A stretch of DNA of 64,000 bases from contig NZ_MSTI01000036.1 in NCBI RefSeq assembly GCF_001949125.1, forward strand, positions 18,048-82,047. Reading direction: 5' to 3'. Both the position numbers and the translations under genes were made by a program. Numbering within the stretch: position 1 is the stretch's first letter; each line of letters opens with the position of its first letter. The notes beneath the pieces are model-generated. The model made no database searches. It saw nothing but the letters and a program-made list of their open reading frames with translations, and had not been told where the DNA came from. The DNA comes from Deinococcus marmoris (GTDB taxonomy: Bacteria > Deinococcota > Deinococci > Deinococcales > Deinococcaceae). Shown here one piece after another: positions 1 through 9,172 of this stretch.

Positions 1-60
1 GCGTGAGAAAACCGCAGACTCAGGAAGCGCCGGGGATTCGTGGTGAACGTGATGTTGCGC

Positions 61-834
61 TCAGCGGCTCCCGTACCGCCGCGCAATTACCACCCGCCGC
101 ACGATGCGGTCTGCCAGTCCCGGCAGCAGGCTGTCCAGCAGTGACACGGCGCGGTAAATCCCCGGCACGGTCACTTCCCGGCGCGGACGCTCCAGCACCC
201 CGGCCACGGCGCGGGCCACCACTTCCGGCCCCGGCATGGGCATGCGGGCGCGAGCGGTCATCTCGCTTTTCACGAAACCGGGAGAGATTAGGCTGACGTC
301 CACGCCGCTGCCCAGCAGCTCTCGCCGCAGCCCCAGCGAAAACCCGCGAATGCCGAATTTGCTGGCGCTGTACATGCCGTTGGTGGCCGCCCGCCCCGCC
401 ACCGAGCCGATATTGACGATGTGCCCGCTGCCCCGCGAACGCATTTCTGGCAGCACCAGCCGCACCAGTTCGATGGGCGCTTCCAGATTCACTCGCACCA
501 CGCGCAGCGGATCGGGATCGTCCCACCACCAGCCCTGCTCTACCGTGACCCCGGCATTGTTGATCAGCACGTCGATGCGCCCGAAGTGCGTGTGCGCGGC
601 GTCAATCAGGGCCTGCCGGGAAGCGGCGTCGGTCACGTCGGTAGGCACGGCGATCACGCGCGAGCTGCGGGGATCGAGTTCGCGGGCCAGCGCGACCAGT
701 TGATCCTCGCGGCGGGCCGCCAGCACCAGCGTGTGCCCACGCGCCGCCAGCTCGCGTGCCGTCGCCAGCCCGATACCGCTAGACGCACCAGTGAGAACCA
801 CCACGCGGCGCTCAGAAGGGGATTTTGGAGTCAT
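61..834 (-). CDS. SDR family NAD(P)-dependent oxidoreductase
   Basis: This 257-aa protein is a classical short-chain dehydrogenase/reductase. Visible features are the cofactor glycine motif TGASSGIG (about residues 15-22), the NNAG structural motif, and the catalytic YSASK Tyr/Lys pair. It should perform NAD(P)-linked oxidation or reduction of a small carbonyl or alcohol in the cytoplasm; the substrate cannot be told from sequence. The start is the ATG at 834. A -10 box TAGCAT (842-847) lies 7 nt upstream, so the mRNA is probably leaderless. It is divergent from the secreted subtilase at 908, and the two promoters share about 70 bp. Confidence 0.93.
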   Translation of the reverse strand: MTPKSPSERRVVVLTGASSGIGLATARELAARGHTLVLAARREDQLVALARELDPRSSRVIAVPTDVTDAASRQALIDAAHTHFGRIDVLINNAGVTVEQGWWWDDPDPLRVVRVNLEAPIELVRLVLPEMRSRGSGHIVNIGSVAGRAATNGMYSASKFGIRGFSLGLRRELLGSGVDVSLISPGFVKSEMTARARMPMPGPEVVARAVAGVLERPRREVTVPGIYRAVSLLDSLLPGLADRIVRRVVIARRYGSR

Positions 835-907
835 GGACCGGATGCTAGCGCCCGCATTGGAATCAGCGCCTCAGCCGGGCATCAGGCACAGGCGGCAGAC
901 TGTGCGA

Positions 908-2245
908 GTGAAGCTGTCCCTTCTGACGTTGCCGCTGCTGTGCGCCGCCCTGCTGAGTGTGGGGGGGCAGGCTGCCACACCGGGCAACATTCCCGCGCTG
1001 CCGCCGGGGCAGACGTTACCCGTGCCCAAGCCTCCGGCCCCGAAACCTCCAGTCGTCAAGCCGCTCCCAGTCCAGATGCCACCGGCCCAAACACCACCAA
1101 TCCAGCCGCCTCTGGAAATCGCGCCCGCAACTCCGCTCCGTCCGCAGACCGCGCCTCCGCTGGTGCCATTGCCTGTCGTGCCTCCATCCATCCTCACACC
1201 ACCCAAACCCGTTGCAGTTCCGCCCGCTGCCTACCGGCCTGCTGACCCCCTGTTCACCCGGCAGTGGGACATGACCACGATTGGCATGCCGCAGGCGTGG
1301 GCACTGCTGCCAGAAATTGTGAAAAAGGGTGGTGTCTCGCAAACACCTCCGGTCACGGTGGCTGTGCTGGACACGGGGTTCGTCAACTCGCCGGAACTGG
1401 CCGGGCGCGTGGTGAACGGCTACGACTTCGTGCATGACCCCGTGCGGTCCGGGGACGGCGACGGACGCGATACAGACGCCTCCGGGGTGGGCCAGTTGGC
1501 TTACCATGGCGAGGTGGTGGCCAACATCATCGCCGCCGCGCACGACGGGCGGGGGATGGCAGGCATCAACCCCACGGCGCGCATCGTGCAGGTGCGCGTG
1601 GCGGGCACCGACGGCCTGATCGATCCGCAGGACCTGGCCGATGGGCTGCTCTGGGCGGCGGGCCTTGCGGTGCCAGGGGTGCCTGCCAATCCCAACCCAG
1701 CAAAAGTGCTGAACCTGAGCCTGTTCGCGGACTTCATTCCGCTGACCGGCTGCGACGCGCGCATCCAGAACGCGGTCAGTGCCGTGAATGCAAAGGGCGC
1801 GCTGATCGTGGTGGGGGCGGCCAACGATGGTGCGGATGCCTCCGGCTACTCGCCTGCGGGCTGCCGCAACGTGCTGACCGTCACCAGCGCCACGCAACAG
1901 GGCACGCGCCCCGATTACGCCAACTGGGGCCGCAGTGTCGCCATCGCCGCGCCGGGGGGCGAGACGGGCCACGGCGTTCCCGTCAGCAGCCTGAGTGGGC
2001 CGGGGGGCGAACGCAGCCCGAACGGCACCAGCATGGCCGCCCCACATGTGGCCGGAGTCGCCAGCCTGCTGCTGAGTGCGCGCCCTCGCCTGACGCCCAC
2101 GCAACTGCGCGCCCTGCTGACCCGCACGGCCACCCCGTTTCCCGGCGGGCGCTGTGACCCGGCCCCAGCCCGCACCTGTGGCAGCGGCACGCTGAATGCG
2201 GCGGCGGCGGTGCGGGAAGCGCTGGCTTCCAGCCTGGGCAAATGA
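908..2245 (+). CDS. secreted S8 family serine peptidase (subtilisin-like)
   Basis: A 445-aa subtilase, counted from a GTG at 908. A longer frame begins at 731, but 908 puts a signal peptide at the N-terminus (hydrophobic residues 4-20, cleavage near GQA) and has a CAGACT -10-like box 6 nt upstream. A Pro-rich linker (about residues 28-108) follows. The catalytic triad is visible as D155 (AVLDTGF), H200 (YHGEVV) and S375 (NGTSMAAPH), with oxyanion Asn306. It is likely an exported or cell-surface protease for protein scavenging, a group abundant in Deinococcus. It resembles a second, larger subtilase at 43672-45768. Confidence 0.92.
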   Translation: MKLSLLTLPLLCAALLSVGGQAATPGNIPALPPGQTLPVPKPPAPKPPVVKPLPVQMPPAQTPPIQPPLEIAPATPLRPQTAPPLVPLPVVPPSILTPPKPVAVPPAAYRPADPLFTRQWDMTTIGMPQAWALLPEIVKKGGVSQTPPVTVAVLDTGFVNSPELAGRVVNGYDFVHDPVRSGDGDGRDTDASGVGQLAYHGEVVANIIAAAHDGRGMAGINPTARIVQVRVAGTDGLIDPQDLADGLLWAAGLAVPGVPANPNPAKVLNLSLFADFIPLTGCDARIQNAVSAVNAKGALIVVGAANDGADASGYSPAGCRNVLTVTSATQQGTRPDYANWGRSVAIAAPGGETGHGVPVSSLSGPGGERSPNGTSMAAPHVAGVASLLLSARPRLTPTQLRALLTRTATPFPGGRCDPAPARTCGSGTLNAAAAVREALASSLGK

Positions 2246-2319
2246 GCGGGTGGTGCCCGCGCCCCCGACAGTTTGCCCGACAACCCATGTCCCGCGTCCT
2301 GAACGCTAGGATGGAGGGT

Positions 2320-2337
2320 ATGAGGTTTCAAGCATGA
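2320..2337 (+). CDS. possible 5-codon leaderless minigene (MRFQA) coupled to the next gene
   Basis: ATG at 2320 lies 7 nt after a TAGGAT -10-like box (2307-2312), the spacing seen at other leaderless starts here. It opens a 5-codon frame whose TGA (2335-2337) overlaps the ATG of the small membrane protein at 2334 (ATGA). The GGAGGG at 2313-2318 is too far from 2334 to be its ribosome binding site. Translation of the membrane protein may therefore depend on termination-reinitiation. Position and spacing are observed; function is inference. Confidence 0.35.
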   Translation: MRFQA

Positions 2338-2504
2338 ACGCTCCCGTCTGGCGCGTCTGGCTGGTCACGGCGCTGGTGTGTGGCTGGGGCATCCTGACCA
2401 TTCGTTTCGTGACCACGAGCAACTGGCCGCTGGCGATTGTCAGTCTGGTGCTGGCCGTCTTCAACGCCTATACGCTGTACCAGTTGACCCGCAAGGGGAA
2501 ATAG
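2334..2504 (+). CDS. small two-helix membrane protein
   Basis: A 56-aa hydrophobic protein, MNAPVWRVWL to QLTRKGK. It has two predicted transmembrane helices (about residues 6-24 and 32-49) joined by a short RFVTTSN loop, and a basic C-terminus, so it is probably an inner-membrane protein. No family is recognised. The start overlaps the stop of a possible 5-codon minigene (ATGA). Its stop is 18 nt from the convergent stop of the gene at 2523. Codon use matches the genome (third position mostly G or C), which supports it being real despite its size. Confidence 0.6.
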   Translation: MNAPVWRVWLVTALVCGWGILTIRFVTTSNWPLAIVSLVLAVFNAYTLYQLTRKGK

Positions 2505-2522
2505 CCAGCGGGCCACTCTGAA

Positions 2523-3368
2523 TCAGAGGGCGGAAATCAGATGGTGGCGGCTCAGCCGATTGCCCCGCTGACGGGCCGCGCGTTTCAAATCGTCCACTGA
2601 CAGCACCACGCGCGGCGAGTACCAGACCTGTGACGCCTTCTGAAAGGCCCAGCCGCCGCCCAGCGTGACGGCGGCGTGCTGCACCAGACCGTCCGAACTG
2701 CGCCACAGCAGAAGCGTTCCGGGTTGATCGTCTTTGCCGCCGGGACGGGTGCGTTCCTGTAAAAACGCCTCGAACGGCTCGCGCTGCATCCATTCGCTTT
2801 CAGCGCCAGCCACGCCCGCCGCGCCCATCACCGCGCCGAAGCAATTTGCGCCGCTGTGGGAGGCGAAAGTTCCGGCCAGTTCACGCACACGGGGCAGGCG
2901 GGTAGAGGCGGCCTCCCAGACACTCTCCGACACCTGTGCCTTCTGACAGGGCGGATTGCCAGCGCTGACGACACGTTCCAGCACGGCGTCAGTCAGGAGT
3001 TCAGGCGTCCAGAGAAATCGGGCCTGTGGTAAGTCGGGCAGCAGATCGGCAAAATCGCGGCGGCGTGGGAGATTGCCCCGGTTGTGCCGGACCTGAAGCG
3101 TCAGCAACCCGCGCTGGAGCCTCGGCCCGAGGTTGTACCATTCCTCCAGTGTCAGCCACGCCACCCGGTCCGCTTCTGCCGCAATGCCCCAGACGGCGTT
3201 GGTGTCGCGCTTCTCGGGGGTCAGTTTCGCCTCCGCGCGTGGGATGGTGGGGAGGTCGAATGCTTCAGCCTCCGCCGCAGTCAAAAAGAAGGGCTGACGC
3301 GCGGGTGCAAGCCAGCCTCTCCAGAGGGTCTGCAATTCGTCCGGGACGGGGACATTCAGAACCCGCAC
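2523..3368 (-). CDS. hypothetical protein, possible NlpC/P60-like (papain-fold) domain
   Basis: About 281 aa from a GTG at 3368, 4 nt after the stop of the upstream kinase gene; the frame is open further, into that gene. The C-terminal third has a Cys motif (ANCFGAVMG) followed about 55 residues later by a His motif (VQHAAVTLGGGWAFQK). That order and spacing recall NlpC/P60 or other papain-like amidases, but this is a motif impression only. The N-terminal part is unrecognised. It appears to be the last gene of an operon with two deoxynucleoside kinases, which does not clarify its role. The start is uncertain. Confidence 0.65.
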   Translation of the reverse strand: MRVLNVPVPDELQTLWRGWLAPARQPFFLTAAEAEAFDLPTIPRAEAKLTPEKRDTNAVWGIAAEADRVAWLTLEEWYNLGPRLQRGLLTLQVRHNRGNLPRRRDFADLLPDLPQARFLWTPELLTDAVLERVVSAGNPPCQKAQVSESVWEAASTRLPRVRELAGTFASHSGANCFGAVMGAAGVAGAESEWMQREPFEAFLQERTRPGGKDDQPGTLLLWRSSDGLVQHAAVTLGGGWAFQKASQVWYSPRVVLSVDDLKRAARQRGNRLSRHHLISAL

Positions 3369-3372
3369 GGCT

Positions 3373-3996
3373 TCAGCGCAGCAGCGGCAGGCCGAAGCCG
3401 TGCGCCTGAATGCGATCGCAGACGTGCCCAAAGGCACCCGGATCGGCCACGAAGTCCAGCTCATCCCCCGGCACTCGCAGCACCGGGCAGGCGTCGAACT
3501 CCGCGATCCAGGCGTCGTACAGTCGGTTCAGACCCGCCAGATAGGCGTCGGGAATGTCCTGTTCGTAACTGCGTCCGCGCAGGGCAATCCGGCGGCGCAG
3601 GGTGGGCAGGCCCGCGTCGATGTGAATCAGCAGGTCCGGCACGCGCAGGGCGGGCAAAATCCCCTCGTACAGCCCGCAGTAGGTGGCCCAGTCGCGCGCC
3701 TCCATCTGGCCGCTCTCGAACAGGTTGCGGGCAAAGATGTTGGCGTCCTCGAACACGGTGCGGTCCTGAATGACGTAGCGCGCCCCCGTGACCAGATTCA
3801 GGTGCTGCTCCAGCCGCCGCGACAGAAAGTAGATCTGCGAGTGGAACGAGTAACGCCGCATATCGCGGTAGAAATCTTCCAGATACGGGTTGTCGGCGTA
3901 GGGTTCGTAGACGGGCCGCAACCCATACCGCTCGGAAAGCATGCGCGTCAGCGTGCTTTTCCCGCTGCCGATGTTGCCGGAAACGGCGAGATACAT
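3373..3996 (-). CDS. deoxynucleoside kinase (dNK family, copy 1)
   Basis: A 207-aa P-loop kinase of the deoxyguanosine/deoxyadenosine kinase family. It phosphorylates salvaged deoxynucleosides to dNMPs in the cytoplasm. Visible features are the Walker A GNIGSGKS (residues 7-14), the substrate-site EPYADNPYLEDFY segment, the DRTVFEDANIFA motif (family DRS-like) and a LID region rich in Arg (RRRIALRGRSYEQD). A second homologue lies 40 bp upstream, like the dgk-dck pairs of Bacillus and Lactobacillus. Specificity cannot be assigned. Salvage of dNTP precursors would suit an organism that degrades much DNA after damage (inference). Confidence 0.92.
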   Translation of the reverse strand: MYLAVSGNIGSGKSTLTRMLSERYGLRPVYEPYADNPYLEDFYRDMRRYSFHSQIYFLSRRLEQHLNLVTGARYVIQDRTVFEDANIFARNLFESGQMEARDWATYCGLYEGILPALRVPDLLIHIDAGLPTLRRRIALRGRSYEQDIPDAYLAGLNRLYDAWIAEFDACPVLRVPGDELDFVADPGAFGHVCDRIQAHGFGLPLLR

Positions 3997-4036
3997 CAGC
4001 GCTTCCCCTGTGCCAGAAATATCAGGGTCCGGCGCA

Positions 4037-4648
4037 TCAGTCCGCCGCCTGCCCAGCCGTCAGCGCCTCGTGGACGCGGGCCAGGATCAGTTCCTCGTGT
4101 TCAGCGTTGCCCACGAAGTCGATGTCCCCGGCCTGCACAGTCAGCAGCGGGTGGTCATAGGTGCGGAAATACTCGTCGTAGCGGGCGGTCAGCTCGGCCA
4201 GATAGCCCGCCTGCATGTCCTGCTCGAAGGGGCGGCCCCGGCGGGCAATGCGGCGCAGCAATTCATCCGTATCGGCGCGCAGGTAGACCACCAGATCGGG
4301 GGTGGGCAATCTGGGCGACAGGTGCGAGTACAGGTCCTCGTACAGCGCGAATTCGGCGTCCTTAAGGTTCATGGCGGCGAAGATGAAATCCTTGGCGAAC
4401 AGGTAATCGCTGACCACGTTGCCGCTGAACAGCCCCGGCTGGGCCAGCGCCGAGAGCTGCTTGAAGCGCGACAGCAAGAAGAAGACCTGCACCTGAAAAG
4501 CGTAGGCGTCCGGCTGCTCGTAAAAGCGGGCCAGGAAGGGATTTTCCTCCACCACCTCCAGATTCAGTTCCGCGCCGTAGCGTGCCGAGAGCCGCCGGGA
4601 CAGACTCGTTTTTCCCACCCCGATGGGACCTTCAATCACCAAGTACAT
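4037..4648 (-). CDS. deoxynucleoside kinase (dNK family, copy 2)
   Basis: A 203-aa deoxynucleoside kinase, paralogous to the gene at 3373. It has Walker A GPIGVGKTS (about residues 7-15), a VVEENPFLARFYE substrate segment, FQVQVFFLLSRFKQ, a DYLFAKDFIFA motif, and a LID with RRIARRGRPFEQD. It is probably the dAdo/dCyd-type partner of the pair, by analogy to dgk-dck operons, but which copy has which specificity is not decidable here. The ATG at 4648 is preceded by a TATGCT box about 11 nt upstream, giving a leader of only a few nucleotides. It is likely the first gene of a three-gene operon running to 2523. Confidence 0.92.
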   Translation of the reverse strand: MYLVIEGPIGVGKTSLSRRLSARYGAELNLEVVEENPFLARFYEQPDAYAFQVQVFFLLSRFKQLSALAQPGLFSGNVVSDYLFAKDFIFAAMNLKDAEFALYEDLYSHLSPRLPTPDLVVYLRADTDELLRRIARRGRPFEQDMQAGYLAELTARYDEYFRTYDHPLLTVQAGDIDFVGNAEHEELILARVHEALTAGQAAD

Positions 4649-4757
4649 AAACAGGAGGGAGCATAGCGCGCTCTGCCGGACGGGAAGGGGCAGGGCGGGG
4701 CTTGACTTGACCGGACTTGACCGGGTGCGGGCCGTGCCGGGCGATTAAACTGCGGTC

Positions 4758-5048
4758 ATGTCCCGCAAACCCGCCCGCCTTTCCTTCGAGCTGGCCCTGC
4801 AACTGCGCCTGCTGTCGCTGGCGGGGGCGCTGCTGATCTTCACGCTGCTGTGGGCCGGGTTCATCTATCCCAGCCTGATCACCCTGCCCGCCCTGCTGGT
4901 CACGCCCGCCCTTTTTCTGCTGCTGGCCGCCGTCGTCAGTCCGCAGTTCGTGGAAACCCGCCCTTGGCTCAGAACCTATCTGCTGCTCAGCGTGGGCCTG
5001 AGCGTGGTGTGCTGGGTGTTCATTCTGGTGTGGTTCTCGCGGACGTAG
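4758..5048 (+). CDS. small integral membrane protein, three helices
   Basis: A 96-aa hydrophobic protein with three predicted transmembrane helices (about residues 17-38, 41-61 and 73-93) and a basic N-terminus (MSRKPAR). No family is recognised. A TAAACT -10 box (4746-4751) ends 6 nt before the ATG, a clear leaderless start. It is divergent from the deoxynucleoside kinase operon, and a family-1 palindromic repeat follows downstream. Confidence 0.75.
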   Translation: MSRKPARLSFELALQLRLLSLAGALLIFTLLWAGFIYPSLITLPALLVTPALFLLLAAVVSPQFVETRPWLRTYLLLSVGLSVVCWVFILVWFSRT

Positions 5049-5138
5049 AGTAGAGCTACAGGCAGTCGGTGCGCTGTTCCAGTCAGGAGCGTCCCAGGGC
5101 TAGCGCAAAGTCAGGTTTTACGGTAGCTCCCACGATTT

Positions 5139-5284
5139 AACCCCTCTGCTCCGCAGCTTTGCAAGTCCGCCCCTACGGGGCACCTTCCCTCAGAAGGGAG
5201 GCAAGGAGATTGCTGCGTGGCACGATGAATTGTACCTCTTGGCTCCCCTTGAGGGGAGCTGGCTGCGAAGCAGACTGAGGGGTT
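5139..5284. repeat. family-1 palindromic intergenic repeat, copy 1 (inverted orientation)
   Basis: An approximately 146-bp element bounded by AACCCCTC and GAGGGGTT. It contains an inner palindrome CTCCCCTTGAGGGGAG and a second arm CTTCCCTCAGAAGGGAGG. It matches copies at 12249, 13654 and 27672 but is in the opposite orientation. It lies between convergent genes. The rest of the gap 5049-5350 shows no other recognisable feature. Confidence 0.75.
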
Positions 5285-5350
5285 TGCCTTCCAGCGTGAC
5301 GCACTCCCAGCCCCTTCACGCTGACTTTGCGGTAGCCCTGAGAAGCGTTC

Positions 5351-6022
5351 TCAGTCCCGCCCGCCCTCGATCACCGCGCCCGGTACCAGTGCGCCGTACA
5401 TCAGCAGGCTGAAACGGTCCTGCCAGTCACGCAGCACCTCGCGCTGATCGCGGTGGCCGCCGTGCAGCAGGGCCAACAGGCAGGCGTCCACCAGCAGGGC
5501 GCTGAGACCAGCGATATTCACGTCCGGGCGCAGGCGGCCCTGGGCCTGCATGGCCAGCAGCACGGGTTCCACCAGCGCGCCCAGCGTCAGCGCCGTCTTG
5601 AGTCCGTCGGCGGGGGCCAGCCGGGCCGGAAAGGACAGCGGAGATTTCGGCTGTTCGTCGCCCGGCCCAGGCCCCGCGCCCAGCACCGCCTGCCCCACCG
5701 CGCCCACCAGATGGCGGTAACGCACCCCCAGATCGGCCATGCGGGCCATCACCTTGTCCCAGACCTGTTGCGGATTGGCCCCGGCGTGCAGGCGTTCCAG
5801 CGCGTCGTCGCGGCTGGCCTGCACGGCCTTGTCGAAGTGGGCCAGCAGCATGTGGATCTTGCTGGGAAAGTAGCGGTACAGGTTGGTGCGGCTCACGAAG
5901 GCCGCGCGGGCGATGTCCTGGGCGCTGGTGGCCTCCAGACCGCTGCGGGCGAACAGCTCGAAGGCGGCGCGGGCGATGCGGTCACGCCGGGCCTCGTCCT
6001 GCTCCTGCCGATCCACCTTCAT
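5351..6022 (-). CDS. TetR/AcrR family transcriptional regulator
   Basis: A 223-aa one-component regulator. The N-terminal TetR helix-turn-helix spans about residues 14-60 ([13 protein letters not shown], then [24 protein letters not shown], the typical TetR recognition segment). The C-terminal helical ligand-binding region diverges and its ligand is unknown. It would repress a nearby or distant operon until a small molecule binds. The ATG at 6022 has a TATCAT -10 box 6 nt upstream (6029-6034), so it is probably leaderless. No obvious effector-transporter gene is adjacent. The downstream gap to 5284 is short and carries a repeat. Confidence 0.9.
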   Translation of the reverse strand: MKVDRQEQDEARRDRIARAAFELFARSGLEATSAQDIARAAFVSRTNLYRYFPSKIHMLLAHFDKAVQASRDDALERLHAGANPQQVWDKVMARMADLGVRYRHLVGAVGQAVLGAGPGPGDEQPKSPLSFPARLAPADGLKTALTLGALVEPVLLAMQAQGRLRPDVNIAGLSALLVDACLLALLHGGHRDQREVLRDWQDRFSLLMYGALVPGAVIEGGRD

Positions 6023-6253
6023 GGGGGCATGATACCGCGCCGGGTGGCTCCAGAATGGTCTGCTCAGCCGCCCTGCTGCGGGTGAGATCTTAACCGTGCT
6101 GGGGTATTTCCCTTTTCCTGCCCCGCCCGCTGTTTTCCAGCTCAGCTTTCCATCGCAGCTTTCTGGCCCGGCCCACTGTCGCCCTCCACCATACCCCCAG
6201 CGTGGGTGTAGGCGCTATGAAGACTTCGCCGGACAACACCGGGCGGAGCGGGC

Positions 6254-6294
6254 TACAGTGAGGAGGACCGGAAGGCCACTTTTCACCCTTCCGG
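6254..6294 (+). promoter_or_regulatory. hpf promoter box and 5' UTR hairpin
   Basis: TACAGT at 6254-6259 is a good -10 box about 46 nt upstream of hpf, so this gene, unlike most here, has a true leader. The leader contains a perfect 8-bp stem (CCGGAAGG at 6268-6275 with CCTTCCGG at 6287-6294, 11-nt loop), just before the AAAGGA ribosome-binding region at 6297-6302. No T-tract follows, so it could be a translational control hairpin. The rest of 6023-6253 shows nothing recognisable. Confidence 0.5.
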
Positions 6295-6305
6295 GCAAAG
6301 GATGG

Positions 6306-6881
<576 letters not shown>

Positions 6882-7005
6882 AGCTGCTGAGCCACTAAGC
6901 TGTCGGAATTGAACACCAAAGATGAGGTCCGGGCCGCCGCCTGGGCCTCACCTCTAGCTCATGATTGGGACACCCTGGGCCGGGCCTCTGCTACTCTGCG
7001 GCGTT

Positions 7006-8094
7006 GTGATCGTCTACGTGATCAATCCAGGAACCAGCGGGATCAAACTCGCCTGCGCCAGCATCGATCCGAGTCTGAATTCGGCGCTGCCGGGGCAGTT
7101 GCGGTTGGCGCTGACCCGTGCCGAGTTGACGCTGGACACTCCGCCCACGGCGGCGGACCTGCCAATGCTGTCGGCAGAGATTCAGAAGCTGACGGCTGAC
7201 TGGCCCGCCCCGGACGCCATCGTCGGGCGCGGCGGATTGATCGGGCGAGTGGCGGCGGGCACCTACCGCGTCACGCCGGAGATGGCCGAATTTGCCGTGC
7301 AGGGCGAGGGCGCGCATTATCCGCCGAATCTGGGCGGCCCACTGGCCCTGGCGCTGGCCGGGGAATACGGCGTGCCCGCCTTCGTGGTGGACCCCCAGAG
7401 CGTGGACGAACTGCTGCCCGAGGCGCGTGAAACCGGAGTGAAGGGCCTGCGCCGTCACGCCCAGTTTCACGCCCTGAATGTGCGCGTGGTGGCCCGCCGC
7501 GCCGCCTACGACGTGGGCAAGCGCTTGCAGGACGCCCGCATCGTGGTGGCGCATCTGGGGGCCACCACCAGCGTCACCGCCTTCGAGAAGGGCCGCGCGG
7601 TGGACACCACCGGGACGGGCACGGACGGCGGCCCGCTGGGCGCGGTGCAGAGTGGCCCGCTGCCCGCCCGCATGCTGCTGAAACTGGTCCGCGAGGAGGG
7701 CGAGGCGGCAGCGCTGCGCCATCTGTCCGGCGCAGGCGGCTTCCTGTCGCTGGCGGGCAGTTCCAACCTCAAGGATCTGGAGGCCCGGATGGTCAGCGAT
7801 CCCGCCGTGCAGGCCGCCGCCGCCGCCTTCGTGCATCAGGTGTGCAAGGCGCTGGGCGAGCAGACGGGCGCACTGACAGGCCGCCCGGACGCGCTGGTGA
7901 TCACGGGCGGCATTGCCCGCTGGGACGAACTGGTGGACCGCATCGAGCGCCGGGTGGCCTGGATCGCCCCGGTGCTGGTCATTCCCGGCGAACTGGAAGT
8001 GGAGGCCCTGGCCGAGGGCGCGGGCCGCGTATTGCTGGGTCTGGACGCGGCCCGCGAATGGCGGCATCCCCAGGCCGTGGCCCCGGAGCTTTGA
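7006..8094 (+). CDS. buk: butyrate kinase
   Basis: A 362-aa ASKHA-fold acyl kinase that interconverts butyrate (or branched short-chain acids) plus ATP with the acyl phosphate. The phosphate-1 motif VINPGTSGIKLA is at the N-terminus; central VVAHLGATTSV and GTGTDGGPLGAVQSGPLP segments and a C-terminal GGIARWDELVDRI match Buk. Start GTG 7006 is chosen over ATG 6961 because it gives the normal family N-terminus and length, and a TACTCT box (6992-6997) lies 8 nt upstream. The next small ORF begins 5 nt after its stop, suggesting an operon. No phosphotransbutyrylase gene is in the window. Confidence 0.9.
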   Translation: MIVYVINPGTSGIKLACASIDPSLNSALPGQLRLALTRAELTLDTPPTAADLPMLSAEIQKLTADWPAPDAIVGRGGLIGRVAAGTYRVTPEMAEFAVQGEGAHYPPNLGGPLALALAGEYGVPAFVVDPQSVDELLPEARETGVKGLRRHAQFHALNVRVVARRAAYDVGKRLQDARIVVAHLGATTSVTAFEKGRAVDTTGTGTDGGPLGAVQSGPLPARMLLKLVREEGEAAALRHLSGAGGFLSLAGSSNLKDLEARMVSDPAVQAAAAAFVHQVCKALGEQTGALTGRPDALVITGGIARWDELVDRIERRVAWIAPVLVIPGELEVEALAEGAGRVLLGLDAAREWRHPQAVAPEL

Positions 8095-8099
8095 GCGTC

Positions 8100-8492
8100 A
8101 TGGCCCGCCGCCGCGCCGCCCGGTCTGCTTCTGGCCGTTCCGCCGCCGCCGAGCCGATCCGGGCCACCAGCATGTGGCGCGTGGATCAGGTGTTCCTGGC
8201 GCGCAAGGGGATGCGGGTGGAGGTCACGTCCTCGCTGGTCAACGATCACGGCGGCCTGCGAAACCTGAGCGTCACCGCGCCCACCGACGATCCGCACGAG
8301 GCGGTGCGCCACGCCGCGCGTTTTATCGCTGGCAAGGGCAACGTTAGTGGCGCGCGGCAGGCCCGCGTGCGCTGGACCCGTGAGCAGGCCACCACCGAGC
8401 AGGACGCCCTGATCCGGGACCGCCTGCTGGAAGACGAATTCCTGGACGAGTTCGAGGAAACGCTGGCGGCGGTGCGCGACCAGCAGCGGTAA
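8100..8492 (+). CDS. hypothetical basic/acidic small protein
   Basis: A 130-aa protein of unrecognised family starting 5 nt after the butyrate kinase stop. The N-terminus is Arg/Ala/Ser-rich (RRRAARSASGRSAAA). The centre holds the best-formed part, MWRVDQVFLARKGMRVEVTSSLV, likely beta-strand. The C-terminus is acidic and helical (LLEDEFLDEFEETLAAV). Its position suggests co-transcription with buk, but nothing ties it to acyl metabolism. It is convergent with the GNAT gene, whose stop is 11 nt away. Confidence 0.7.
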   Translation: MARRRAARSASGRSAAAEPIRATSMWRVDQVFLARKGMRVEVTSSLVNDHGGLRNLSVTAPTDDPHEAVRHAARFIAGKGNVSGARQARVRWTREQATTEQDALIRDRLLEDEFLDEFEETLAAVRDQQR

Positions 8493-8502
8493 AAGTGGAA
8501 CG

Positions 8503-9111
8503 CTACAGCTTCAGCCCCAGCAGCAGAGAACCGCTGGCCTCCCGCGCCAGTTGCTGAAAACCCAGATGGCGGTAAAAGCCGATGGCGCGCGTGTTGCTGC
8601 CGCCCACGCCCAGATGCACACCGGGCGAACCCGCTTCCCCTAGAGCCATAAAGAGCCGGTCCAGCATGCGCCGCCCATTGCCGCCGCCCTGTCCGCGTGG
8701 TAGCAGATCGATATGCAGGTGCGAGGGATAGGCATCCAGGATGCTCTGCGGGGCGGTGTTCGGGTGGTGAATCAGGCGGGCGAGGCGTTCGTCCGGGGTG
8801 CGCTGGGCGGCGGGAATGTCGGTTGTGTCGGCGTACTGGGCGCGCAGGTCCGGCCACCACTCGCGCTCCAGCGTCGCCTCAAAATCGCGCGTGTTCAGCG
8901 CGCCGATGACGTAGCCGCAGACGCCCGTTTCATCCTCCAGCACGAAGGCGAAGGCGGGGGCGTAAGCCAGATACGGTGCGGCGTAGATGTGGCCCACCAG
9001 CAGCGGATCGCGGTAGATGTGGGTGGCATCCGCGCCGCTGTCCGCCGTTTCCAGGCAGATGCGGTAGAGCGAACCCTGGTCACTGGGCCGGGCGTGGCGG
9101 ATATCGAACAT
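8503..9111 (-). CDS. GNAT family N-acetyltransferase
   Basis: A 202-aa GNAT acetyltransferase using acetyl-CoA on an unknown amine. The start is ATG 9111 (MFDIRHARPSDQGSLYRI), the usual GNAT N-terminus; an open frame extends upstream to 9345 but has no such features. The acetyl-CoA pyrophosphate loop is LLPRGQGGGNGRRML (Q/R-x-x-G-x-G/A type). The C-terminal HLGVGGSNTRAIGFYRHLGF is the classic motif B. It resembles bacterial homologues annotated as O-GlcNAcase-like GNATs (YPSHLHIDLLPRGQG). The gene is divergent from map. Confidence 0.9.
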   Translation of the reverse strand: MFDIRHARPSDQGSLYRICLETADSGADATHIYRDPLLVGHIYAAPYLAYAPAFAFVLEDETGVCGYVIGALNTRDFEATLEREWWPDLRAQYADTTDIPAAQRTPDERLARLIHHPNTAPQSILDAYPSHLHIDLLPRGQGGGNGRRMLDRLFMALGEAGSPGVHLGVGGSNTRAIGFYRHLGFQQLAREASGSLLLGLKL

Positions 9112-9172
9112 AGGGGTATTCAAACAGATTGAAGCGGTATATGCAGCAAATCCTGATGGCCTAAAATAAACC

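Noticed and set aside
731..907. N-terminal extension of the subtilase upstream of GTG 908
   Set aside because: It would place a charged Arg-rich segment before the signal peptide and overlaps the divergent SDR gene and promoter.
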